DNA of 64,000 nt from Phycisphaerae bacterium (GTDB taxonomy: Bacteria > Planctomycetota > Phycisphaerae > Sedimentisphaerales > Anaerohalosphaeraceae): assembly GCA_029858345.1 (NCBI GenBank), contig JAOUFG010000001.1:41916-105915 (forward strand). Reading direction: 5' to 3'. The notes under the pieces were generated by a model. It was not told where the DNA came from and did not search any database. It saw only the letters and a program-made list of their open reading frames with translations. The position numbers and the translations under genes are program-made. The stretch's first letter is position 1, and each line of letters begins with the position of its first letter. Below, piece by piece: positions 54,122 through 62,427 of the stretch.

Positions 54122-55234
54122 CTACATCATCTCCAGTTTGGCCTGCAACGCACCGGCCTTGCTTAAGGCATCAAAAATCGCGATCAGGTCTCGCGGCGAA
54201 GCGCCGATTGCGTTCAATGCGTTGGCTAATTGCTCTACCGTTACCGTTGTCGGAACCGTAATCAGGTGGCCCTGACCTTCTGTGACCGCAACGGTCGAAT
54301 CCGGCACCACGGCCGTTGTCGCGCTCCGGGTAAAGGGTGCGATCGGCTGAGATACCAACTGCTCCTCTTTGATCTTCACCACCAGCGAACCCTGAGCCAC
54401 CGCGGTCTCTGTGATGGTCACATTGCCGCCGACCACAATTGTCCCTGTCCGCTCATTGATCACAACAACTGCCGGTATATGCGGTTCCACCTCAAGCTGC
54501 ATAATCGAATCAACAAACCCCAGCACGTTCCCCGCAGAAACTTGTTCCGGAATCTGTACCTGAACAGATCCCGGATCCTGGGCATAACTTGCGTTAGGAT
54601 ATTTTGTATCAATGGCCTGCCGGATTCGCTCGGCCGTCGTAAAATCACCGTTGCGGAGGGTCAGCGTTAAATAGCGGTGTTGGCCGATCACATCAAAGAA
54701 TTGGGATAATTCTGATCGTTCCACATGAGCCCCGTCGGGAACCCGCGCAACAGTAGGATGATTCTTGGCTACTTTCGAACCGGTATTTCCTTCAACGGTC
54801 CAGGAAGTCGTCGAAATCGCCGCGACACGCGCTACAGCATACACCACCCCATCAAGCCCTTTCAGCTCCGTCGCCAGAAGCATCCCACCCTGTAAACTCG
54901 CCGCATCCTGAAGTGTAGAAATATTGACATCAATCAACGATCCCTCGCGATCCCAGGGGCCCAATTCCGTTGTCACCATCACAACGGCAATGTTCGCCGA
55001 CTGCAGCATCGGCGCCAGAAACGTTATGTCTGCCTCACGTCTCAACAGACTGGTTAGCATCTGTGCACTCGGCAAGGAATTGTCGCCGGTGCCGTTTAAA
55101 CCAACGACCAACCCGGTTCCCATCAGAGGATTGCTACGAATTCCCTGAACATCACTAATGTCTCCGATTTTCGCCGCAGAGCCATTTGTCTGGAACATCA
55201 GGATTATCCATAACAAGAAATATAGTTTTTTCAT
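54122..55234 (-). CDS. flgI: Flagellar P-ring protein FlgI
   Basis: FlgI forms the periplasmic P ring around the rod. From the ATG at 55234 it has 370 residues, a signal peptide (MKKLYFLLWIILMFQTNGSA), then IGDISDVQGIRSNPLMGTGL and VVGLNGTGDN, all diagnostic. The C-terminus has TVTVEQLANALNAIGASPRD and LIAIFDALSKAGALQAKLEMM-like residues. A GTG at 55249 adds five residues. Its presence shows a diderm envelope with peptidoglycan. Confidence 0.96.
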   Translation of the reverse strand: MKKLYFLLWIILMFQTNGSAAKIGDISDVQGIRSNPLMGTGLVVGLNGTGDNSLPSAQMLTSLLRREADITFLAPMLQSANIAVVMVTTELGPWDREGSLIDVNISTLQDAASLQGGMLLATELKGLDGVVYAVARVAAISTTSWTVEGNTGSKVAKNHPTVARVPDGAHVERSELSQFFDVIGQHRYLTLTLRNGDFTTAERIRQAIDTKYPNASYAQDPGSVQVQIPEQVSAGNVLGFVDSIMQLEVEPHIPAVVVINERTGTIVVGGNVTITETAVAQGSLVVKIKEEQLVSQPIAPFTRSATTAVVPDSTVAVTEGQGHLITVPTTVTVEQLANALNAIGASPRDLIAIFDALSKAGALQAKLEMM

Positions 55235-55274
55235 CGATTTTGCCCACACTGTTGTATCAGTCGTTTTCTGTTAT

Positions 55275-55916
55275 TTAGAAAGGCCAGATAAAGTCTAAAA
55301 TTTTACCCAACCATCCCGGATTATTATAGCTTTCACTCACGCCTTCGCTAATCGATGCAAGTTGAAAATTCGCAACCTGTTCACTGCGAATGCTGTTTTC
55401 ATACGAAATGTCACTGGGTCGAACAATCCCGCTGACCTGAATCACTTGTTTATCGCCGTTGACATCCCGTGTCCGGCTTCCAATGACAACAAGATTGCCA
55501 TTGGGGTGAATATCCTGCACAATCACGGAAATCCGGTCTTCAATTGTACGCTCATCTTTGTAGTCACTTTTGCCGTCGAGTTTTTTATTGGAACCGGTCC
55601 CGACGGCTACATCAGGAATCGGATGAATGCTGCCGATCGAAATATCTTCGCTATCGAACGATAGCGACCGTTCGCTGTCCCGCTCCAGTGTGCGTTTGGT
55701 CTTGGTATCGGTCTTATGTGCTTCAGAAATAACGATGGTCAGCACATCACCAATCTGGTTGGCCTTGTCGTCGGCATACTGATCCCTGGCATCCGGTCCG
55801 CGCTTACTCCAGACAGATCCCGCTTTGGCTCCGGAGCCATATCCCACCAGAAAAATCACAACAATAATGAACCCATAGTTAATCTTTTTGCGATGCTTCA
55901 TCCTGCTTCCTTTCAA
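55275..55916 (-). CDS. flgH: Flagellar L-ring protein FlgH
   Basis: FlgH forms the outer-membrane L ring. The 213-residue protein has a hydrophobic N-terminal signal (KINYGFIIVVIFLVGYGSGA), then KANQIGDVLTIVISEAHKTD and the C-terminal VSGIVRPSDISYENSIRSEQ typical of FlgH. It has no cysteine at all, so the lipoprotein anchor usual in this family is missing. The start may be the ATG at 55901. It overlaps flgA by four bases. Confidence 0.92.
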   Translation of the reverse strand: MKGSRMKHRKKINYGFIIVVIFLVGYGSGAKAGSVWSKRGPDARDQYADDKANQIGDVLTIVISEAHKTDTKTKRTLERDSERSLSFDSEDISIGSIHPIPDVAVGTGSNKKLDGKSDYKDERTIEDRISVIVQDIHPNGNLVVIGSRTRDVNGDKQVIQVSGIVRPSDISYENSIRSEQVANFQLASISEGVSESYNNPGWLGKILDFIWPF

Positions 55917-56914
55917 AGAACCGGTTTAACCGTTCCATCCGGCATCACTTCACCTAAAACTATTTTCAGATCCCTCGTTTGGCGCGAGCCGCGCTGAACC
56001 GAGATGATATCTCCCAACCGCCCATCTTGAGTCGCCTCTCCGGGCGCAGACACAAGAAGCCCTCCTGTGTCCAACTTCAGGATAACTTTCTGATGCTTTT
56101 TGATCAGAACAGGAGATTTCTTATATTCTGCCATTGTCTCCGTTATCGTTGCTCCGCAAGGAATATCGCGTTTGGCTATCATTCCATAAACCAATGAGTC
56201 GGACGCTGGGGACGGCGTATTGGACATGTATTTTTCAACCACCGCATTCTCCGGAGTAATCAGTGTCCCAGCCGGTAAAACCTGCGTTGCAACCAGTCGA
56301 TGGCAAGGATATTGCACTGAAAAAACAACCTCCCGCCGGCCCAATTCAACACCCTCGCGCATAACCCGCACCATCACAGCCCGAGTGCGGTCGCTCCGGC
56401 GGTCTGACATCAGGGGGGTCAATGTGACCGATTCGTTCGCGCCGTCAAGAGGATAGTCTTTGACAGGGCGAATCAGTTTCAGGGTTTCAATCTGCTCGCC
56501 TGAAAGCTCCCGTCGTAAGTAATCACGGGCCGTATTCACAAAACGGTCCGCCGCAACAATATCTTCATTACGTCGAACGCTGATTATTTCAGCGCCATAA
56601 AAGGCAACAGAGGATGACTTTATCCCGGAACTGGCCAGGCGACTGAGAATCGTCTTGCGATCAATCATGATCTCCTGCCCATGCACTGAAAACTGTCCCA
56701 ACCGCACCCCATTGACAAGCGGCACAAGCGCCTTGTCGCCCAAAACAACGGCGATCTGTCTCAGTTCGATTACTTCAGAAGCCAGGATTTTGTCTTTCGG
56801 CAAATAGATACGGATTTTATTGGGATCTCCTGTCTCAGTGCCACAGGCAACAGCACAGATTCCGATAACCCAAGCAAAAATGAAACATCTTTTATGGTTC
56901 ATCATTCTATCCAC
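55913..56914 (-). CDS. flgA: Flagellar P-ring assembly chaperone FlgA
   Basis: FlgA is the periplasmic chaperone for FlgI. The 333-residue protein has a signal peptide (CFIFAWVIGICAVACGT, with a Cys that could be a lipid-attachment site), an N-terminal beta-rich region, and a C-terminal SAF/FlgA domain (ATQVLPAGTLITPENAVVEK; MIAKRDIPCGATITETM). It is longer than enteric FlgA (about 220). It lies between flgG and flgH. Confidence 0.9.
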   Translation of the reverse strand: MDRMMNHKRCFIFAWVIGICAVACGTETGDPNKIRIYLPKDKILASEVIELRQIAVVLGDKALVPLVNGVRLGQFSVHGQEIMIDRKTILSRLASSGIKSSSVAFYGAEIISVRRNEDIVAADRFVNTARDYLRRELSGEQIETLKLIRPVKDYPLDGANESVTLTPLMSDRRSDRTRAVMVRVMREGVELGRREVVFSVQYPCHRLVATQVLPAGTLITPENAVVEKYMSNTPSPASDSLVYGMIAKRDIPCGATITETMAEYKKSPVLIKKHQKVILKLDTGGLLVSAPGEATQDGRLGDIISVQRGSRQTRDLKIVLGEVMPDGTVKPVL

Positions 56915-56919
56915 CTGTA

Positions 56920-57702
56920 TTAACGGACAAGTTGATTCAGTTCTCGCAGCATCTCATCTCCCACTTTAATACTGCGAGAGTTAATTTCATACGCTCGTTG
57001 AGCCGTAATCAGATTCACCAATTCGTTGACCATCTGCACATTTCCCTTTTCAAGATATTGGGCCAAAATCGTCCCGTATCCATTTTCACCCGCATTGCCG
57101 GCAGTCGCTGTGCCGCTGGCTTCCGTTTCCTTGTATAAATTCCCACCCTCCGAACTCAGGCCCCCGTTATTTGAAAACCGGTACAACTGAATCTGACCCA
57201 GTGATTGGACACCTGACGGCGTATCAATCGTAACGGTCCCGTCCAGCGATATATCGATTGACATCGCCTCATCAGGGATCGAGAACCCCGGGCTAAGCTC
57301 ATACCCACTGCCGGTGACAATACGCCCCTCGGAATCTTTTTGGAAAGCCCCGTCCCGTGTGTAACGATATTCTCCATTCGGAAGCGTCACCTGAAAAAAG
57401 CCATCTCCCTGAATAGCGCAGTCCAACTGGTTGCCGGTCCCCTGAAACTCTCCTTGCGTAAACACCCGGGTTGTCGAGGCCGTCTTGACGCCGCTGCCAA
57501 TTTCCAACCCGCTCGGCGCCGTAACCCCGGAGGAAATCTCACGACCGGCCTCCTGAAGCTTGATATACAAAAGATCCTGAAAGTTCACCTGCGTACGTTT
57601 GTAGCCATTGGTATTGACATTTGCAAGATTATTCGCAATCGTATCGACCATCATTTGCTGCGCGTCCATCCCTGTCGCAGCCGTGGAAAAAGCTCTTAGC
57701 AT
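56920..57702 (-). CDS. flgG: Flagellar distal rod protein FlgG
   Basis: FlgG builds the distal rod. The 260-residue length is exact for the family. The N-terminus MLRAFSTAATGMDAQQMMVD with TIANNLANVNTNGYKRTQVN, the DCAIQGDGFFQVTLPNGEYR block, and the C-terminal GNVQMVNELVNLITAQRAYE are diagnostic. It is 51 bp after flgF. Confidence 0.97.
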   Translation of the reverse strand: MLRAFSTAATGMDAQQMMVDTIANNLANVNTNGYKRTQVNFQDLLYIKLQEAGREISSGVTAPSGLEIGSGVKTASTTRVFTQGEFQGTGNQLDCAIQGDGFFQVTLPNGEYRYTRDGAFQKDSEGRIVTGSGYELSPGFSIPDEAMSIDISLDGTVTIDTPSGVQSLGQIQLYRFSNNGGLSSEGGNLYKETEASGTATAGNAGENGYGTILAQYLEKGNVQMVNELVNLITAQRAYEINSRSIKVGDEMLRELNQLVR

Positions 57703-57753
57703 TTCCGAACTCCTGTATTAAAATCCATTATTGGGTTCATCGCTTCTTTCAAA

Positions 57754-58482
57754 TCAACCATTTGCTACACCGAGGATTGTGTTGCTGTTTTCACTCTGCT
57801 TTTTCAAAAAATTTGAGTTGGCTTCGAAGAGGCGAGAAATCGTCAACAGACGTGTCAGTTCTCCAACCGCCTGCACATTTGAATTCTCGCAATACCCCTG
57901 GCGAGCATGGGTGTTTTCTGCGGGCTTAAAAACAATATCCTCCGGTCCGCGAAAGCAATTATTGCCGGCCGCTTCCAGTTGGTCGATGTTTTCGAACTCC
58001 ACAATTTGAAGCTGTCCTAATTCGGTCTGACCGGCACGAATAATCCCGGATCCGTCAATTTGAATATCACTGTCGCTGATGGAACGGGGAATTGTAATGG
58101 GACCGTTTTTGCCGGAAACCAAATATCCGTTCAAATCGGTAAGCTGCCCCAGGATGTTAATCTGAAGTGAACCGTCCCGCGTGTACAGTCGACCCTCGGG
58201 GCTTTCCAGCATCAAAAAGCCTTTGCCCTCCATCGCCACATCCAGCGGACGATCCGTTCTTTTTAGGGGGCCTTGTGAAAAATCGATCTTCGTTTCCCAA
58301 TCAATCGAACAGGCTAGAGGATTAAAATTTTCATCCGTGACATTCTGCGACTCGATGCTGAATGAACTGAGCTGTTTTTTAAATCCGGGAGTGTTGCTGT
58401 TGGCGATATTATGCGAAACAGCATCATACTCATTCATCAATGCATTCAGATTCGAAGCAATTCCATTGATCACATCAGACAT
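57754..58482 (-). CDS. flgF: Flagellar proximal rod protein FlgF
   Basis: A 242-residue rod protein with DAVSHNIANSNTPGFKKQLS, PLDVAMEGKGFLMLESPEGR, LYTRDGSLQINILGQLTDLN and the C-terminal SNVQAVGELTRLLTISRLFE. It precedes flgG and is more divergent than flgG, as expected for FlgF. Its ATG overlaps the end of the PilZ-like gene by one base. Confidence 0.93.
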   Translation of the reverse strand: MSDVINGIASNLNALMNEYDAVSHNIANSNTPGFKKQLSSFSIESQNVTDENFNPLACSIDWETKIDFSQGPLKRTDRPLDVAMEGKGFLMLESPEGRLYTRDGSLQINILGQLTDLNGYLVSGKNGPITIPRSISDSDIQIDGSGIIRAGQTELGQLQIVEFENIDQLEAAGNNCFRGPEDIVFKPAENTHARQGYCENSNVQAVGELTRLLTISRLFEANSNFLKKQSENSNTILGVANG

Positions 58483-59684
58483 CAGGTAGCCACCTCCATC
58501 TTTTCCTGCGGCGTCGACTCCGCCACCTCACCGGCCTCATTATGGGCAATTTGGTTCGCCACGCGAACCAGTTCCCCAATGGCCTTTGCGTGGAGTCCGA
58601 TTAATTCTATAATAATCACTTCTTCTGTATCACCTTTACGAATATCACGCACTTCGCCCACATCCTGTAAGAGGCGGCCTTTTTCTAAGTCAAAAACAAG
58701 GAGGACACGCTGGTGAATTTGAACTGGCAGACCTGTCCTGACCCGGAGACAGGGACCTGCAATCTCGGTAATCACAGCAGGCACAAAGGACAACTCCATC
58801 TCTTTTGACTCACTCATATGACTGAAAACGGGAAATAATGCGATCTTTGCCGGCTTTTCCGTTGGTACACGCGTAAACCTGCGGCGGTTGACGTACCAGA
58901 TACGCTCCGAATGGCTGAGCGAAAAATCGTCCTGAGAGCAAGCCGTTGTAATGGCCTCAAATTCCCATATCATCGCACCATTATTGTACCGAACTGTCCA
59001 GACATCCCCAAGTTGACAGGTAATCGGCACTTCCGGACGCAGAGAAAACTCAAGGTCGTCATTTCGGATTACCTCGGCGATGAACCTCTCGCCTGCATCA
59101 TTATCCGATGGCGAAAGCCAGACTTCTGTTCCCACTGAGATTTGCCGAGTGGTTCGTTCCTTTCCGCCACGGATGGTAAACCGATTTTGTAATTGACTGC
59201 TGACAAATCCCAGCTTGGTCTTAATTGACAAAACAGCCTCGTGGAATTTTTTACGGTCGGCCGAATCCTGACCCGCCGCAAAAACATCGCGCATTAACCG
59301 GCGAAGCCCCACGTCAAATGCGGGGCGAAGCGTAAAAATCGATTCCCTCTGCTTGATCCCGGAAAGGGTGGCAATCGCAGCTACAATGTCCTGCTCCTCA
59401 CGACTGAGCTGCAGACGATTGGCGCTTTTATAAAAGCTGCTGTCCGACCTGAGTCTGCTGTCTCTCGTCCGCCTTTTGTAACGAATTATCAGTACAACGA
59501 TTAACAATGCAATTATCAGCCATCCGGCCAGTTCGAGCCATCTGCCAGTCAGAAAACCGAGACCTAATCCATTGGCATCAATCCGCTGCATGGCGCGAAA
59601 GCGTTCATGGGGCGTCATCGCCGTGCTGAGCATTAAAAACAGATTATTCAAACTCAAAAACATGCCTGTATAAACCAAACTCAC
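58482..59684 (-). CDS. Membrane-anchored PilZ-like protein (YcgR/MotI type, degenerate motif)
   Basis: The 400-residue protein has one membrane helix (49-68), a cytoplasmic helical part, a YcgR-N-like beta domain (about 180-255) and a C-terminal PilZ-like domain (about 262-370). The first c-di-GMP motif RxxxR is present (R268 to R272 in RRRFTR), but the second, D/NxSxxG, is EIAGPC-like (E307, A309, C312), so binding may be weak or lost. Placed between flgE and flgF, it is probably a flagellar brake or assembly regulator. A GTG at 59684 overlaps the flgE stop; an ATG at 59663 is possible. Confidence 0.72.
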   Translation of the reverse strand: MSLVYTGMFLSLNNLFLMLSTAMTPHERFRAMQRIDANGLGLGFLTGRWLELAGWLIIALLIVVLIIRYKRRTRDSRLRSDSSFYKSANRLQLSREEQDIVAAIATLSGIKQRESIFTLRPAFDVGLRRLMRDVFAAGQDSADRKKFHEAVLSIKTKLGFVSSQLQNRFTIRGGKERTTRQISVGTEVWLSPSDNDAGERFIAEVIRNDDLEFSLRPEVPITCQLGDVWTVRYNNGAMIWEFEAITTACSQDDFSLSHSERIWYVNRRRFTRVPTEKPAKIALFPVFSHMSESKEMELSFVPAVITEIAGPCLRVRTGLPVQIHQRVLLVFDLEKGRLLQDVGEVRDIRKGDTEEVIIIELIGLHAKAIGELVRVANQIAHNEAGEVAESTPQEKMEVAT

Positions 59685-61411
59685 TATCGAATTAAATTTG
59701 TCAGTTCACGCAAAATGTCATTGGCCACGGTAATCGTTCTCGCATTGGCCTGATAGCCGTTTTGAGCCATCATCAAATTGACAAACTCCGTGGCAATGTC
59801 CACATTAGACTTTTCAAGACTCTGGCCTCGAATCGCCCCGGCGCCGCCGGTCGTTGCCATCGAAGCGATCGGCTCACCGGAGTTGGCGGTTGGCACAAAC
59901 GCTCCGCCTCCGGCAGATTCCAACCCTTCCGGATTCTGGAACAGGCCGATTTGCAACGCCGCAACATCGACTTTAATGCCATTCGAAAAGGTACCGACAA
60001 CCATTCCCGTATTCTCAATGCTGATGCCGGTCAGGGACCCGGCCTCATAGCCGTCCTGTGTCAGGGCCGCGGCGGAAGACTGCTGACTGGAAAATTGCGT
60101 CAGCCCCGTAAATTCTCCCGGCGTCCCGAGATCAAGGGTGACGGTCTGTATCACGGAAGGGTTGTTCTCAAATTGAACAGAAAATTCAGCCCGTTCCGTC
60201 AACGAATTCAGTCCTTTGAAGGAACCGTCCGTATTGAACTCAATGCCGCTGATACGCCGATTCAGACTGCTGGAATTGTGGATGTCATAGACACCCCATT
60301 CACCGGCCCGTTCACCGGTAATCGAATCAATCACCAGGTCCCATGTGTTGGTTGTATCGGTCTTGACAAAGGTTCCGCTCAATATATGCTGTTCGCCCAT
60401 ATTATCAAAAATGGTAATTTTAAAGGTCTTCTCGTCATTGCTCCCGATTTTTATGTAATTAAAATACGTCGGTATCGTCAGCGAATCCCCTGCCGCGGGA
60501 ACATACGACATCCCCGTCACCTGAGCATGGTTGTAGCCGGCCGTATTGGCTGTTAAAACGATCTTGCCGTCGGTATTCAGGATGGCAGTGCTGTCATCGT
60601 AGAGTGCCGTTATCTGATCCAGGATATCCTGCATCGTTTCGCCTGTCCCGGCCGCCGCACCCGTCCAGGTTATCGGCTGATCGGTAAAGACCGTGCCATC
60701 CTCTTTGATCCCCGAAAACAAAATGGTTCCTGTACTGCCAATGCCCAGCGGCACTGTCCACTGGTCCAGATCAGAAAGATAGGTAGCAGACGTCGCCGGA
60801 TTATCGCCGCTATTACTCGTAAAGGAAAGATTCGATATCAATGTGTGTGTTTCGGCATCATCGGCTTCTGCCGAAGAACGCAGATTGCCGTTCATCACCA
60901 ACAGGCCTGTTGAATTGGCAGGCATCGACGCATCCCATGGAATATGGATGCTCCCGTCCCCCAATGTCTGAAATCCTTCCGTCTCTCCAAAACTCCCAAT
61001 ACGCTGGACCTTAAAACCGCTATTCGGGTCTACCAAGGTGTTGTTTTCATCAATGCCAAAGGATCCGACCCGCGTGTAAATATCCTGTTTTCCATTGCTC
61101 AGCACAAAATAACCGTTTCCATCAATCGCCACATCCAAATCCTGGCCGGTCGAAACAATATTGCCCTGAGTCATGTTCTTCCGCACGCCGGAAACCTCAA
61201 CACCGCTGCCGACCTGCTGAGGATTGGTACCGCCGAGGTTTTCTGAAGAACCACTGGCGCCTTTAAGGGTCTGGCTCAACAGTTCTGAAAAAGTAACTGA
61301 ACTGCTTTTGAATCCTGTGGTATTCACATTGGCCAGATTACTACCCGCCACATCCAGCATCGACTGATGTGCCTTCAAACCCGAAACTCCCGCTGATAAA
61401 GCAGAACCCAT
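59684..61411 (-). CDS. flgE: Flagellar hook protein FlgE
   Basis: FlgE makes the hook. The 575-residue protein has the rod/hook N-terminus SALSAGVSGLKAHQSMLDVA with GSNLANVNTTGFKSSSVTFS, the LDVAIDGNGYFVLSNG segment, and the C-terminal SNVDIATEFVNLMMAQNGYQ. It is longer than Salmonella FlgE (403) because of extra outer domains. It follows flgD by 63 bp. Confidence 0.96.
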   Translation of the reverse strand: MGSALSAGVSGLKAHQSMLDVAGSNLANVNTTGFKSSSVTFSELLSQTLKGASGSSENLGGTNPQQVGSGVEVSGVRKNMTQGNIVSTGQDLDVAIDGNGYFVLSNGKQDIYTRVGSFGIDENNTLVDPNSGFKVQRIGSFGETEGFQTLGDGSIHIPWDASMPANSTGLLVMNGNLRSSAEADDAETHTLISNLSFTSNSGDNPATSATYLSDLDQWTVPLGIGSTGTILFSGIKEDGTVFTDQPITWTGAAAGTGETMQDILDQITALYDDSTAILNTDGKIVLTANTAGYNHAQVTGMSYVPAAGDSLTIPTYFNYIKIGSNDEKTFKITIFDNMGEQHILSGTFVKTDTTNTWDLVIDSITGERAGEWGVYDIHNSSSLNRRISGIEFNTDGSFKGLNSLTERAEFSVQFENNPSVIQTVTLDLGTPGEFTGLTQFSSQQSSAAALTQDGYEAGSLTGISIENTGMVVGTFSNGIKVDVAALQIGLFQNPEGLESAGGGAFVPTANSGEPIASMATTGGAGAIRGQSLEKSNVDIATEFVNLMMAQNGYQANARTITVANDILRELTNLIR

Positions 61412-61474
61412 AATCGACTCCTTAAAATCTTAAAAACCGTCTTTACTGTTTTATGATCACATAAAAAACAGAAC

Positions 61475-61906
61475 TTAAAGCTGGACCCCTTTGACCTGAT
61501 CCAGTTTCACATTAAACATCGTCTGGTTGACTCCATCGGCACTGACAACGGTATCCAGAACCAACTGGCCATCTGAAAAAGAAACCCTTTGAACATGCCC
61601 GACAAGATTGCCCCCGGACTGTTCATCATAAAACTGAATATCTTTGCCCAGCATCGACCTGGCATAATCCCACTTGGCCATCACCATGGCGCCGGCGAAA
61701 CTGGTGTTCATCGATTCCATCGTCTCATTCATGGTACTGATATTGCCGTTCATCTCCTCAGTCAGTTCCAGTTGTGAAAACTGGGCAAGCTGGGCGGCCA
61801 TATCTTTTTGCTCCATCGGCTCCAGCGGATTCTGATTTTGAAGCTCTGTTACCAGCAGTTTCAGATAGTCCAGCTTTTGATCCACAGCACTTGTCATCGT
61901 TGACAT
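61475..61906 (-). CDS. flgD: Hook cap protein FlgD
   Basis: FlgD is the scaffold for hook assembly. The 143-residue product keeps the N-terminal LDYLKLLVTELQNQNPLEPM and the DMAAQLAQFSQLELTEEMN region; the C-terminal Ig-like domain is short. It is the first gene of the 27-kb minus-strand block and lies 98 bp after a sigma-54 promoter. Confidence 0.95.
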   Translation of the reverse strand: MSTMTSAVDQKLDYLKLLVTELQNQNPLEPMEQKDMAAQLAQFSQLELTEEMNGNISTMNETMESMNTSFAGAMVMAKWDYARSMLGKDIQFYDEQSGGNLVGHVQRVSFSDGQLVLDTVVSADGVNQTMFNVKLDQVKGVQL

Positions 61907-62003
61907 TTTTGAAAACCCTTAATTTGTACTTGCCAATACGTTCGTTTCCACTTTCCTTTCAATTCATCCCGTCCCTAATGGGACTACTCCAAGGATTTTA
62001 ATG

Positions 62004-62019
62004 AGCAATTTTTATGCCA
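62004..62019 (-). promoter_or_regulatory. Sigma-54 promoter of the flgD-fliD block
   Basis: The minus strand reads TGGCATAAAAATTGCT, matching TGGCAY-N5-TTGCT with exact spacing. It faces flgD. The divergently encoded sigma-54 activator starts 400 bp away. Confidence 0.87.
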
Positions 62020-62213
62020 TCGCAACCCAAAAACCCGGCAATTGACGTGTAACCCGTTTCTTATAAAAGAGTTAAGTTAAATTCGAATAGAATAAAGGTG
62101 GAGTGCAATCTATTCAAAAAACGAACAGGTGTATGATTATTCCCTTCCGGACAGAAATTTTTTCCGGCGTAAGATCAATATCCGAAGCCCACAAACACAG
62201 GCCCAAAAGCAAG

Positions 62214-62280
62214 TCCGATAATTTTTCCTCGCCCCAAAAAAACTTCGCGAAAAAGTCCGATAATTCCCTGTTTCCGATAA
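62214..62280 (+). promoter_or_regulatory. Three TCCGATAA octamers upstream of the second activator
   Basis: TCCGATAA occurs at 62214, 62256 and 62273. It equals the -10 element of the flagellin 2 promoter. None has a good TAAA at the right distance, so they may be sigma-28-like promoters of poor -35 or binding sites. The rest of 62020-62427 is AT-rich with no gene. Confidence 0.35.
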
Positions 62281-62427
62281 GAGCAACCCTGCAGATTATT
62301 AATTCATCGATTTTATCGAACCGTCCAATAATTCACTAAAGTTTTAATGAGTTGTTGTCGATTTGTAATGTAATCTTATCCGAATGTAAAACAAAAGAAA
62401 TAACTTGATACTCGAGAGCCACAGCTT

